Of a stretch of DNA of 64,000 nt, positions 1 to 9,727 are shown one piece after another. The stretch is from Photobacterium sp. JCM 19050. Its GTDB lineage: Bacteria > Pseudomonadota > Gammaproteobacteria > Enterobacterales > Vibrionaceae. Where the stretch lies: positions 35,045-99,044 of the forward strand of contig BAXG01000016.1 in the NCBI GenBank assembly GCA_001310455.1. Direction: 5' to 3'. The notes under the pieces are model-generated. The model searched no databases, was not told where the DNA came from, and was given only the letters and a program-made list of their open reading frames with translations. The first letter of the stretch is position 1. Every line of letters begins with the position of its first letter. Both the position numbers and the translations under genes were made by a program.

Positions 1-814
1 CACGCTCAACCCACACTGGATCTTGTAGTGACAGCGTCACCTTGTTGCTGTTGATCGATATTTCTCGACCATCAGCCTTTGTCACCAGCTCTTCCGGGGA
101 GTTGGCGATAAAGTCAATAACACCCAGCTCAAGCGCTTCGGTTGCGTCCAGGCTTGCCGCTTCGGTTGCGTCCAGGCTTGCCGCTTCGCTGACCGCTTTT
201 TCGGCCCATTCAGCGTTACGGCCGTGAAGCCGTGCCAGCCCTTTTATGTATGCCCGGGCGTCATTAATGACTTTTTTCTCCATTGCCGTGTTGGAGGGGA
301 CTTTTTCAGTATCTGAACCTTCAGATCTCTCAGTGGCTTTTTCTTCAGACGTTTCTTTGCTGGCAGGATCCTCATCGTCAGTTGGTGAGCCGGGTTTTGA
401 AGGGGAGCCCGGTGCCTGGCCTCCACCGATTGCAACCGGGGTCGCTGCGCCAAGGTTGGTGGCTTCGGCCATCGAAGCGATGTGGCTGGCCAGCAAAATA
501 TAGGTGCCGGCACTGGCTGCCCGGGAGCCGGAAGGACCGACCCAGGTGGCGACGGGGATGGCTGAAGTAGTAATGGCCCGGATGATGTCACGCATTGCGC
601 TGTCCAGCGCCGGGGGTGTCCATTTTGAGAATAACCAGACTGACGCCTTCACTTTGCGCCTGTTCGATTTCCCGGCTGATGTAGTCACTGGACGCCGGCC
701 GATTGCCCCTTTTACCGGCACTACCCAAACGGTGTCGGCAGCGGCCGGCCAGGAGAAAAAGAGAAGCCCGCATAACAAGATTGCAGTAGATCGAATGATA
801 GACAGCACGTTCAT
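1..814 (-). CDS. NfeD/ClpP-class membrane serine protease, 5' part, frameshifted
   Basis: This is the N-terminal part of an NfeD-family protein; its C-terminal membrane and OB-fold regions lie left of the window. The chosen ATG (814) follows a strong AGGAGG site and opens a signal sequence ending in SWPAAADT. Restoring frame gives a ClpP-like domain with a TPGG-LDSAMRDI segment, the nucleophile serine in GSRAASAGTY, and the general-base lysine in WAEKAVSEAA. Family members are membrane-anchored proteases thought to cleave hydrophobic tails of stomatin-like partners. Two frameshifts are visible, one base lost near 697 (GGCCGG for GGCCCGG) and two bases lost near 612. A Ser/Pro/Glu-rich insert (residues such as PGSPSKPGSP) separates the two catalytic motifs. 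Next to the lysine an eight-residue segment is tandemly duplicated (AASLDATE twice). The family assignment is firm; the physiological substrate is unknown. Confidence 0.8.
   Translation of the reverse strand, partial: MNVLSIIRSTAILLCGLLFFSWPAAADTVWVVPVKGAIGRRPVTTSAGKSNRRKVKASVWLFSKWTPPALDSAMRDIIRAITTSAIPVATWVGPSGSRAASAGTYILLASHIASMAEATNLGAATPVAIGGGQAPGSPSKPGSPTDDEDPASKETSEEKATERSEGSDTEKVPSNTAMEKKVINDARAYIKGLARLHGRNAEWAEKAVSEAASLDATEAASLDATEALELGVIDFIANSPEELVTKADGREISINSNKVTLSLQDPVWVER
135..182. repeat. 24-bp exact tandem duplication inside the NfeD-like gene
   Basis: Two adjacent identical 24-bp units (135-158 and 159-182) are followed by the first six bases of a third. The unit is in frame and duplicates eight residues, AASLDATE, directly after the putative catalytic lysine. 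It looks like a simple slippage duplication. Confidence 0.85.
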
Positions 815-1109
815 ATCTGCCTCCTACTGAGCGTCGCGGGGATATGGAATCCCTGCATTGTCTAGAGTGTAGTTACGGAGAAGAGCGTGCAAAGATTTAA
901 AAAGGCAACAAAACGTAAAGCAGTTTTGACGGCGGTGTCGACTTTTTCGGATCTGGACAAAAAATAACCATGTGCGTATGATTGCGCCGGTCACAAGACG
1001 TGGCGCATTTTCACCCAATGTTACACCGGCAACAGACAGCGATATCAGGAGAGCGTCCTCTGTCTGAGAAGTGTAAGGCAGAGACGAAACTCAATACGGT
1101 AACGCTAAT

Positions 1110-1472
1110 ATGGCAATGAACATCCTCAAACTTGGTGGCACCCTGACCCTGGCTACCGGGTGTATCCATTTCGTAAATATGCTCAGCGTCCGCTACCTGG
1201 ATGCATCAAATGTGTTTATTTCTGCTGCCAAGATCTGCCTGATGGCAATTCCTTTTATGTATATTGCCAGTGTCGGGTTTTCCGTTTATTACGGCAGCGG
1301 AGCGCGACAACTCCCCTATGTGTCATTGGTGCTGGTGGCCGCTGGAATGTCGGCGATAATGGGGATCCTTCTGACGTTGTTTATACAGAAAGCATCGCCA
1401 AGCCCCTTGCAGGTGGTGGGTTGCACATTGCTGTTGGCCGGTATTGTCCTGACGGTATTGGGAAAGCGGTAA
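1110..1472 (+). CDS. small four-helix membrane protein, unknown function
   Basis: A 120-residue, strongly hydrophobic protein with about four predicted membrane helices (approximately residues 8-25, 36-56, 67-87 and 96-115) and a short basic end (LGKR). I do not recognise a specific family; the size and helix number resemble small multidrug-resistance or EamA-half proteins, but no diagnostic motif such as the SMR active glutamate is visible. It stands alone, transcribed toward the rodA-like gene, and a bidirectional-looking terminator at 1512-1538 separates them. There are two nearby ATG codons (1110 and 1116) and no strong ribosome site for either. Confidence 0.6.
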   Translation: MAMNILKLGGTLTLATGCIHFVNMLSVRYLDASNVFISAAKICLMAIPFMYIASVGFSVYYGSGARQLPYVSLVLVAAGMSAIMGILLTLFIQKASPSPLQVVGCTLLLAGIVLTVLGKR

Positions 1473-1511
1473 GGCAGGGCTATTCGTTGAGAAAAGAAAA
1501 TAATTGAGAAG

Positions 1512-1538
1512 AAAAGCGACCGGATTGGTCGCTTTTTT
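1512..1538. terminator. intrinsic terminator between convergent genes
   Basis: Stem AAAAGCGACC / GGTCGCTTTT with a short loop and a T tract on the plus strand; the A tract lets it also serve the minus-strand rodA-like gene. Confidence 0.8.
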
Positions 1539-1549
1539 CATACTGAGTA

Positions 1550-2674
1550 TCAGTTGTTGTAGCTGTATGGCGTCCAGGGTGCCCCGGCCTGACGGCGCTT
1601 CGGACACAGTGCCATGATGATGCCGAAGCAAGCGCCCTGAGTAATCATGGCGGTGCCGCCGTAACTGATAAACGGCAGTGGGCTTCCCATTACCGGCAGG
1701 AGTCCACTAACCATACCCAGGTTAATAAAGGCATAAAGAAAGAAGCTGAGTGCCAGCGCGCCACTCACCAGACGCGAGTAGGCTGAATCGCTCTGGCTTG
1801 CCAGCCACAAAGCCCGGCCTGCAATAAACAGGTAGAGGCAGACAATAAGCGCACTGCCAAAGTAGCCCCACTCTTCCGCAAAGGTTGAGAAGATAAAGTC
1901 GGTATGGCTTTCCGGGATAAAACCGAGCTGGCCCTGTGTCGCATTCATAAAGCCTTTGCCCTTGATGCCGCCGGAGCCAATTGCAATCAGGGACTGGATA
2001 ATCTGGTATCCGGCACCAAGGGGGTCAGATTCTGGATTCAGGAACTGGGTAACCCGCATTTTCTGGTAATCCGCCATAAAGAAGAACCAGAGCACTGGCA
2101 CAGCGGCGGCTACTGTTCCCACCACAGTGGCGATAATCTTCCAGCTCATCCCGGCCAGATACAGCACAAAGAGTGCGTAGATGGCAGTAAAGATTGCACC
2201 ATCGAGGTCGGGCTGGATAACGATAAGCCCGGCGGGAAGGGCAGTTACCGCCAGACACATAAATATTTTCTTGAGCCCGGGTCGTCCGGGATCTTTAACA
2301 ATCAGCCAGGCCACCATCATTGGGACAGCGACTTTTACCAGCTCAGAAGGCTGAAAGCGAATAGGGCCCAGTGCCAGCCAGCGTTTTGAACCGTTGGTGG
2401 TATCACCAGCAACGATAACGCCAAGCAACAGAATAACCGCCAAACCAAACAGGTAAGGGGCGATGTCTTTGAATTTTTTCGCAGGAACGGCAGATAAAGC
2501 CAGCATGGCGGTAATGGCCATGAATGCACGCGCGAGGTGGCGTTCGATAATAGGCATGCTATAGCCGCTGGCACTCCATACACTCATAGAGCCGATGGCT
2601 ATCAGCGTACAGATGGCAAAGAACAACGGATAGTCCAGCCGAGGTCGGTAAGTCAGCACAGAAAAGGAATCCAA
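1550..2674 (-). CDS. rodA: RodA/FtsW-family (SEDS) peptidoglycan polymerase
   Basis: A 374-residue polytopic protein of SEDS type. It has the family segments WSASG near residue 33, RFQPSELVKVAVPM near 107, QPDLDGA in the mid-protein, SDPLGAGYQIIQS, PESHTDFIF with the conserved Glu-x-x-x-Asp, and GSPLPFISYGG near the C-terminus. RodA polymerises lipid II into glycan strands together with a class B penicillin-binding protein. Here there is no mrdA (PBP2), rlpA or other elongasome gene beside it, so it may be a second, paralogous copy; that is inference. The start is uncertain: TTG at 2674 follows directly on an in-frame TAG and has a poor ribosome site, and a GTG fifteen bases downstream is an alternative. 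The coding frame is intact, unlike many neighbours. Confidence 0.85.
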   Translation of the reverse strand: MDSFSVLTYRPRLDYPLFFAICTLIAIGSMSVWSASGYSMPIIERHLARAFMAITAMLALSAVPAKKFKDIAPYLFGLAVILLLGVIVAGDTTNGSKRWLALGPIRFQPSELVKVAVPMMVAWLIVKDPGRPGLKKIFMCLAVTALPAGLIVIQPDLDGAIFTAIYALFVLYLAGMSWKIIATVVGTVAAAVPVLWFFFMADYQKMRVTQFLNPESDPLGAGYQIIQSLIAIGSGGIKGKGFMNATQGQLGFIPESHTDFIFSTFAEEWGYFGSALIVCLYLFIAGRALWLASQSDSAYSRLVSGALALSFFLYAFINLGMVSGLLPVMGSPLPFISYGGTAMITQGACFGIIMALCPKRRQAGAPWTPYSYNN

Positions 2675-2767
2675 CTAGATTACAAGCGAGCATCACAGTA
2701 GCGTGTGCGCAAAAAATTGCAATAGCGAAAACAGGGGTGGGCGAATTTCTTCGTTGTGGGAATAAGC

Positions 2768-2792
2768 AAAGGGCCACTTTCGCGGCCCTTTG
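2768..2792 (-). terminator. terminator after the RND efflux operon
   Basis: Perfect stem AAAGGGCC / GGCCCTTT with an eight-base loop, just downstream of the repaired stop of the RND permease at 2813. Confidence 0.65.
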
Positions 2793-2812
2793 AAATAGGC
2801 AATTCAGGAGAA

Positions 2813-5800
2813 TTACTGGGTTGCCAGTTTATCGAGCTTGCGCTGGCGTCTTTCTTCACGTTCACGTGGCTGAACAGACGTTCTACCACCACAAAGAACA
2901 GCGGTACGAAGAAGATGCCGAGGAAGGTTGAACCCACCATGCCACCCAGTACACCGGTACCGATTGCATTTTGCGCACCCGAACCTACACCGGAGCTGAT
3001 AGCCAGTGGGACAACACCGAGGCCAAACGCCAGTGACGTCATCAGGATAGGACGCAGACGAACACGAACAGCGTGCAGTGTCGCTTCCTTCAGGGAGGCG
3101 CCTTTTTCGTAGTATTCCTTGGCAAATTCCACAATAAGGATGGCGTTCTTGGTCGCCAGGCCTACGGTGGTCAGCAGGCCAACCTGGAAGAATACGTCGT
3201 TCGGCATGCCGCGTGCTGTCATCGCAACAATGGCTCCGATAACACCCAGAGGCACAACCAGAATTACCGCCAGTGGTACTGACCAGCTCTCATAAAGTGC
3301 AGCAAGTACCAGGAATACCACCAGAATCGACAGCGCATACAGCGCAGGAGCCTGGTTACCGGACAGACGCTCTTCATAAGAGAGGCCGTTCCATTCGATA
3401 CCAAAGCCTGGCGGCAGTTTGCCGGCCATGTCTTCAATGCTGTCCATCGCTGCACCGGTGCTGTAGCCAGGTACGGTTGCACCCTGGATGTTCACAGCCG
3501 GAAGGCCGTTGAAACGCTCAAGACGCGGTGGGCCGAATTCCCATGAACCGGTGGCAAATGCCGAGAACGGTACCATTTCCCCTTTGCTGTTACGTACAAA
3601 CCACTTGTCGAGGTCGTCCGGCTGCATACGGTAGCGGTCTTCGCCCTGAACCATCACTTTCTTGATACGGCCACGGTCGATAAAGTCATTCACGTAAGCA
3701 CCACCCCACGCGGAAGCCAGAACAGAGTTCACTTCAGCGATGTTGAGGTTCAGTGCACGCAGCTTGGCGTGGTCAATGTGCAGTTGGTAAAGCGGCGCAT
3801 CTTCCTGACCGTTCGGGCGAACGCCCACAAGGTTAGGATCCTGTCCGGCCATACCCAGCATCTGGTTACGTGCTGCAATCAGCGCATCGTGGCCGTTACC
3901 GCTACGGTCCTGCAGATAGAAGTCGAAGCCGTTTGCTGTACCCAGTTCCATAACCGCTGGTGGTACAAAGGCAAACACCATGGCTTCTTTAATCTGCATG
4001 AACGCACCCATCGCGCGACCGGCGATAGACTGAACATCCGTACCCGGTGCAGTACGTTCATCCCAAGGCTTCAGGTTGATAAACGCCATACCCATGTTCT
4101 GGCCCATACCGGCGAAGCTGAAGCCCGCAACGGTAAAGACAGACTCAACGGATTCGGCTTCTTCCTTCAGCAGGTAAGTCTGCATTTTGTCGAGAACGTT
4201 AAGGGTACTTTCCTGAGTGGAGTTCGCAGGCAGGATAGCCTGGGCGAACAAGGTTCCCTGGTCTTCATCCGGCAGGAACGCTGTCGGCATGCGCAGGAAC
4301 ATCCACCCGGTTGCTGCGGTCAGCGCCAGGAAGACAACGAACACACGGCCGGTGCGTTTGATAATGCTCGCGACACTCGACTCGTAACGGTTGGTACAAC
4401 GGTCAAACCAGCGGTTGAATGCGCCAAAGAACCCTTTGTCTGTGTAGGCGTGGCCTTTTCAACCTGCTTGAGCATAGTCGCACACAGTGCCGGGGTCAGG
4501 ATCATTGCAACCAGCACAGACAGCGCCATTGCCGATACGATGGTGATCGAGAACTGTCGGTAAATTACCCCTGTTGATCCGGACATAAATGCCATCGGTA
4601 CGAATACCGCAGACAGGGTCAGGCCGATACCGACCAGTGCGCCGGTAATTTGGTCCATCGATTTGCGTGTGGCTTCCAGAGGAGTACAACCTTCCTCTGA
4701 CATGATGCGCTCAACGTTTTCGACAACAACGATGGCGTCATCCACCAGGAGGCCGATAGCCAGTACCATGGCAAACATCGTCAGCATGTTGACCGAGAAA
4801 CCGGCAACTGCCAGGATGCCGAAAGTACCCAGGAGAACAACCGGAACGGCAATCATCGGAATCAGCGTTGCGCGGAAATTCTGCAAGAACAGGTACATGA
4901 TGACGAACACCAGTACAACGGCTTCCAGCAGGGTCTTCACAACCCCTTCAATCGAGCTGCTGACAAACGGCGTGGTATCAAACGGCACGACCATTTCCAG
5001 GCCATCCGGAAGAAGGCTTCCAGTTCCGCCATTCGGTCAAGAACGGCTTCTTTGGTTTCGAGTGCGTTAGCACCCGGAGCGAGCTGGATTGCCAGGCCGG
5101 AAGCAGCTTTACCGTTGTAATAGCCGTTTACCATGTAGCTTTCTGCACCTTTCTCGACTCTCGCGACATCGCTCAGCAGAACCTTGGCACCCGTTGAGTC
5201 AGATTTCAGCACGATGTTTCTGAAATCATCCTGGGTTTGCAGCAGGGACTGGGAAGAGACCGTTGCGTTAAGCTGCTGGCCTTTTACTGACGGGGCACCG
5301 CCAAGCTGGCCTGCTGACACCTGTGCGTTTTGCTCACGGATTGCATGATGACGTCATTGGTGGTCAGGTTGTACTGGTTGAGCTTCAGCGGGTCTAGCCA
5401 TATACGCATCGCATACTGCGCACCGAATACCTGAATGTCACCCACGCCGGAAACACGGCTTATCGGGTCCTGGATATTCGATGATACGTAGTCGGCAATG
5501 TCGGCCTTGTCCAAGGTGCCGTCTTCAGATACGAAGCCCAGCAGCATCAGGAAGCCGGTGCCTGCCTTGTTTACGCTCACACCCTGCGCCTGAACCACCT
5601 GCGGGAGGAGTGGCATGGCCAGTTGCAGTTTGTTCTGCACCTGAACCTGCGCGATATCAACATCCGCTTCTGCGTTGAAGGTCAGCTTGATACTTGCGTT
5701 ACCAAAGCTGTCACTTTCAGAAGAGATGTAGCGAAGGTGATCGAGGCCGGTCATGCGCTGCTCGATGACCTGAGTGACCGAGTCTTCAACGGTTTTTGCA

Positions 5801-5958
5801 GAGGCACCCGGATAGTTCGCGCTGATGATAATTTGCGGCGGGGCAATCGTCGGGTACTGCGATACAGGCAGTGTGCGGATGGAAAGCACACCGGCCAGCA
5901 TAATGATGATTGCAATTACCCACGCAAAGATCGGTCGATCTATAAAAAAACGAGCCAT
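2813..5958 (-). CDS. AcrB-type RND efflux permease, frameshifted
   Basis: Inner-membrane proton/drug antiporter of the hydrophobe/amphiphile RND family. The start [17 protein letters not shown] is typical, and the repaired length of about 1,049 residues matches AcrB (about 1,049). Recognisable parts are the porter domains with [14 protein letters not shown], the TM4 proton-relay pair in [14 protein letters not shown], and the second-half repeat [20 protein letters not shown]. The reading frame changes near 5335, 5007 and 4433 and again near the C-terminus. Each is repairable by one base, for example AAGGGT for AAGGGGT near 4433. After the last shift the natural C-terminus reads [14 protein letters not shown] and stops at 2813; the apparent extension to 2680 is an artefact of the shifted frame. 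It lies 12 bp behind its membrane-fusion partner, so the two form one operon. No TolC gene or TetR repressor is adjacent. Confidence 0.9.
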
Positions 5959-5970
5959 GATGAGTCCCTG

Positions 5971-7116
5971 TTAGCTTGCAGGCTTGTCGCTAAGGACGGT
6001 TGCGGTGACTTTCGCGCCCGGGCGAATTTTCTGCAAACCTTCCACCACCACTTTGTCGCCTTCTTCAAGGCCGGCGGTAATACGCCATTGGTGGTCGATA
6101 GCTTCTGCGGTTTCCACCATGCGTGCTTCCACCTGGTTTTCTTTGTTTACCACCATTGCCATTGCTTCACCGCGTGGTGTGCGGCTGATGGCTTTTTGGG
6201 GAACCAGGATAGCTTCAGGATCAGTCCCGACCGTGACGATAGTGCGTACAAACATACCCGGCAGAAGAATACCATCTGGGTTCGGGAACTCTGCACGCAA
6301 GGTAACGGCACCCGTGGTTTCGTTAACCGTCACTTCAGCAAACTTCATGGAGCCTTTGAACGGGTAAACGCTGCCGTCTTCAAGAATCAGGCTGACTTCT
6401 GCGGTTTCCGGTTGGTGAAGCTGTCCGCTTGCAATGCGCTGCTTCAGGCGAAGCATCTGGGTGCTCGACTGGGCGATGTCCACATTGATGGGATCAAGCT
6501 GGGATATTTTGGCAAGAGCCTGTCCCTGGTTAGCGGTGACAAGCGCACCCGGCGTCACGTTTGATTTACTGATACGGCCGGAAATAGGGGCCTGAACCTT
6601 GGTATAGCGCAAGTTGATTTCTGCTGCGTTGATAGCGGCTTTGGCAACCGCGACACTGGCTTGAGCCTCAAGGTAAGCCGCGTTGGCCTGATCGTAATCC
6701 TGCTGACTGATAGCCCGGGTTTTGACCAGTTCTTCAAAACGTTTGGCAGTTGCGCGGGTAGATGCGAGTGCTGCCTCAGCACGCTTGAGTTCAGCTTTTG
6801 CACTGATAAGCGCTGCTTTATAGGTAGCATCGTCAATCTGGTACAGTGACTGGCCTTCGTCAACAATACCGCCTTCGGTAAAACTTCGCGCCAGAATGAT
6901 GCCGTTCACCTGCGGGCGTACTTCTGCTTCCATGTATGCCCGGCTGCGACCCGGCAGTTCCATGGTAATAGCCTGCGCTTCCTGCTTGAGTTCAATGACA
7001 TTCACCGGTACGGCTGGCGGTGGTTGGTTATTCTGGGCAGCATGCGAAGACATATCGCAACCAGAAAGCCACAGTGCGGCAGAAACTGCCGTGGCAATCC
7101 TGAGTTTTTTGTTCAT
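5971..7116 (-). CDS. AcrA-type RND membrane fusion lipoprotein
   Basis: Periplasmic adaptor that bridges the RND permease at 5958-2813 and an outer-membrane TolC-like channel. The 381-residue frame is intact. It begins with a lipoprotein signal with lipobox LSGC, followed by the beta-barrel/lipoyl half motifs GRSRAYMEAEVRPQVNGII and IVDEGQSLYQID. An alpha-hairpin (approximately residues 95-170, rich in KAELKRAEAALA-type heptads) follows. The second lipoyl half is YTKVQAPISGRISKS. The C-terminal barrel contains LLPGMFVRTIV and PQKAISRTPRGEAMAMVV. Length and order match AcrA/MexA. It is the promoter-proximal gene of the operon; regulation presumably acts in the 359-bp gap toward mntH, but no regulator gene is present there. 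Confidence 0.92.
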   Translation of the reverse strand: MNKKLRIATAVSAALWLSGCDMSSHAAQNNQPPPAVPVNVIELKQEAQAITMELPGRSRAYMEAEVRPQVNGIILARSFTEGGIVDEGQSLYQIDDATYKAALISAKAELKRAEAALASTRATAKRFEELVKTRAISQQDYDQANAAYLEAQASVAVAKAAINAAEINLRYTKVQAPISGRISKSNVTPGALVTANQGQALAKISQLDPINVDIAQSSTQMLRLKQRIASGQLHQPETAEVSLILEDGSVYPFKGSMKFAEVTVNETTGAVTLRAEFPNPDGILLPGMFVRTIVTVGTDPEAILVPQKAISRTPRGEAMAMVVNKENQVEARMVETAEAIDHQWRITAGLEEGDKVVVEGLQKIRPGAKVTATVLSDKPAS

Positions 7117-7475
7117 TTTGACTCCATAGTTTCATCACCCGGCCGTTCAGACCGAATGCTTTAAAACAAAGCGGTGTTTTGCCATTGGCTCGATACGCCG
7201 TTTCAGGTACGTGCTGTTAAAAAGAGAGGAGTACCTGAAGTGGCATTGGATATCCGGCGCATCTCACACCCGATGGGGAGAATATAACTACGTAACGGAT
7301 CACAGAACAGCGTTTTCACTTCTTTACATAACATTGATTTGTAAAGGATTTGTGGTGGAAATGTATTGCAGGCAAAGAATTGATGGAATCTATCAAAGTG
7401 ATTGACTTAAGTGATATGCACTATTGAAAAAGGAGGCGTATTGTGACTCCAGAATAATAAAGCAGGCAGTTAATA
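7117..7475. other. divergent intergenic region between RND operon and mntH
   Basis: A 359-bp gap with no supportable gene. It must carry the start signals of both transcription units. The only notable element is a perfect AGGAGG at 7431-7436 placed about 40 bases before the mntH start and followed by a GTG mini-frame of four codons (7443-7457). Confidence 0.5.
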
Positions 7476-8710
7476 ATGAACGCAGTATTTCTTCATCGTT
7501 TCCCCCACTTGTCGTTAAATTTCAAACGTAAACTCCTTCTTCTCGGTCCGGCTTTTATCGCGGCAATTGGTTATATCGATCCCGGTAATTTTGCGACCAA
7601 TATTGAAGCGGGTTCGTCATTTGGTTACCAACTCCTGTGGGTTGTACTTTGGGCCAACTTGATGGCCATGCTGATCCAATACCTTTCAGCAAAACTGGGA
7701 ATTGTTACCGGCAAAAACCTTGCTGAGCACCTTCGTGACCGCCTTCCCAAATGGGCCATCGTCCCTTACTGGTACAGGCAGAAGTGATTGCCATGGCGAC
7801 AGACCTGGCAGAATTTATCGGTGCGTCTGTTGGCTTCCAATTGTTGTTTGGCATTACGTTGATGGAAGGCGCCATTCTTACTGCACTTGTAACGTTTGGC
7901 ATTCTGATGTTTAACCGCCGAAGCCAAAAGCCCCTGGAGGCGGCAATTGGCGGGCTTTTGCTCCTCGTTGCCGGTATTTACATTGCTGAACTTCTGATGG
8001 CGAAACCGGCGGGTGGCGAAATGGTGAAAGGGCTTCTTCTGCCAACGCTGACTGAACCCCACCAGATTTACCTTGCAGCCGGTATTCTGGGCGCCACAGT
8101 CATGCCGCACGTAATTTACCTGCACTCGGCGCTGTTCAAGCAGGGTTATGGCGAAAAAACAGAAAAACGCCTGCGCTCCACTCGGATAGACGTATTGATT
8201 GCGATGACCATTGCCGGCTTTGTAAACGTTGCTATTATTGCCATGGCCGCAGCCGTATTTCATGCCACTGGTCATCACGACGTTGCAGAAATTGAAACGG
8301 CTTACAAGACACTTGAACCGCTTTTAGGCCATGCAGCATCAACGCTGTTTGGTATCTCGCTCATTGCTTCCGGCCTGTCGTCAACAGTAGTGGGCACTCT
8401 GGCCGGTCAGGTGGTGATGCAGGGGTTCGTGCACTTTACCATTCCGGTTTGGGTGCGCCGTGCGGTGACAATGATCCCTTCGTTTGTTGTTATCGGTCTG
8501 GGCATCAACACAACGGATATTCTGGTAATGAGTCAGGTGGTGCTTAGCTTTGGTATCGCGTTGGCACTGATTCCACTGCTGATGTTTACCAATAGTCAGA
8601 AGTTGATGGGCCAGTTTGCCAACAAGCGAGTCGTGTCTGTATTGGGTGTGGTGATTGCCGGTTTTGTGCTTGTACTGAACAGCTACTTACTGTTTACCCT
8701 GTCCCAATAG
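7476..8710 (+). CDS. mntH: Nramp-family Mn2+/H+ symporter MntH, frameshifted
   Basis: Proton-coupled importer of manganese and other divalent metals in the inner membrane. The diagnostic TM1 metal-site motif [13 protein letters not shown] and the TM6 motif [12 protein letters not shown] are both present, and [18 protein letters not shown] matches the conserved TM3 region of E. coli MntH. The repaired protein is about 411 residues, the family norm. The frame breaks near 7772; adding one G (TACTGGGTACAG) gives PYWVQAEV and rejoins both halves, so a single-base loss in a G run is the simplest explanation. The start ATG at 7476 has a weak ribosome site (GCAGG). It is monocistronic, with a strong terminator at 8761. 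I could not identify a convincing MntR or Fur box by eye. Confidence 0.92.
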
Positions 8711-8760
8711 GTTGATTTCCTGCTAATTAATTCGATGAAGTAGATACCTGTGAACAACAG

Positions 8761-8789
8761 AAAACCGGCCGTGAAAGCGGCCGGTTTTT
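8761..8789 (+). terminator. terminator after mntH
   Basis: Perfect ten-base stem AAAACCGGCC / GGCCGGTTTT, loop GTGAAAGC, then T residues. Confidence 0.85.
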
Positions 8790-8858
8790 GCTGTAACATC
8801 GCCGGGCTTATCGGGAATGTCGCGGTATGACTTCCCGGCCAAAAACTGGAGAAAAAGA

Positions 8859-9536
8859 ATGAAGAAGTACCAGTGGCTCTTTTTTGATGCGGACGAAACC
8901 TTGTTTCACTTTGACGCATTTCGTGGCCTTGTCCTGATGTTTTCACGCTACGGCGTGGATTTCACCCGTGAGGACTTCGATGAATACCAACTGACCAACA
9001 AACCACTTTGGGTGGAATACCAGAACGGCACCGTGACTGCGTATGAGCTACAAACCCGGCGCTTTGCGAGTTGGGCAGAAAAGCTGGGTGTGACACCGGA
9101 GCAGTTAAACAGCAGTTTCCTTGATGCTATGGCGGAGATTTGCGAGCCGCTTGAAGGAGTGCGGGAGCAGCTTGATGCCATGAAAGGCAAGGTCCGTATG
9201 GCGATAATTACCAACGGATTTACCGCGTTGCAGAATATCCGGCTCGAGCGGACAGGTCTGAAAGACTACTTTGATTTTGTTGTGGTGTCTGAAGAGATCG
9301 GCGTGGCGAAACCCGACCCGGCTGTTTTTGACTACGCGCTGGAGCAAGCCGGATTCCCTTCACGCGACAGTGTACTGATGGTCGGGGACACTCTCGGTTC
9401 GGATGTTCTCGGTGGCCTCAACTCGGGAATGGATGCCTGCTGGTTTAACCATGCAGGGAACCCAGCAGAAGATTCCATCAAACCGACCTACACAATCCAG
9501 TCATTTGCTGAACTGGGCAACCTCATTTGTTACTGA
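8859..9536 (+). CDS. yjjG: pyrimidine 5'-nucleotidase YjjG (HAD superfamily)
   Basis: HAD phosphatase that dephosphorylates UMP, dUMP and dTMP and cleans up non-canonical pyrimidine nucleotides in E. coli. HAD motif I is FFDADETLF with the nucleophile and acid aspartates near residues 9 and 11, motif II is ITNG, motif III is the lysine in GVAKPDP, and motif IV is MVGDTLGSDVLGG. The segment NKPLWVEYQNG is strongly conserved with E. coli YjjG, and the 225-residue length is the same. I start at 8859 rather than at the upstream ATG (8817) because it has a GGAGA site and matches the family N-terminus (MKKYQWLFFDA). It is monocistronic. Confidence 0.92.
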   Translation: MKKYQWLFFDADETLFHFDAFRGLVLMFSRYGVDFTREDFDEYQLTNKPLWVEYQNGTVTAYELQTRRFASWAEKLGVTPEQLNSSFLDAMAEICEPLEGVREQLDAMKGKVRMAIITNGFTALQNIRLERTGLKDYFDFVVVSEEIGVAKPDPAVFDYALEQAGFPSRDSVLMVGDTLGSDVLGGLNSGMDACWFNHAGNPAEDSIKPTYTIQSFAELGNLICY

Positions 9537-9727
9537 CGACTCCGCCGGTTGAAAAATACCGGCGTTCAATTTCCCATCTTTTTTTTAGTGCCTTATCTGA
9601 CATTGATTTTGTGAATATTAAAATCTCATTCATCTGCGAGTTAGCTCTCATTCGTGGTGGGTCGAGCTGCTAGAATGATTGTATAAAAATCAAGCAAATA
9701 ACCGGTGCCATCAATAAGGGAAGGAAC

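Noticed and set aside
824..1018. 64-residue minus-strand frame in the gap before 1110
   Set aside because: Low-complexity basic composition, no ribosome site, no recognisable motif; it lies in the promoter region of the NfeD-like gene.
2680..2812. C-terminal extension of the RND permease up to 2680
   Set aside because: Arises from a late frameshift; the natural frame ends with LDKLATQ at 2813 and a terminator lies inside the supposed extension.
3769..4563. 264-residue plus-strand open frame
   Set aside because: It is antisense to the RND permease; its His/Arg-rich composition is typical of a shadow frame.
5623..6564. 313-residue plus-strand open frame
   Set aside because: Antisense to the RND permease and fusion protein; Cys/His/Phe-rich shadow with no domain.
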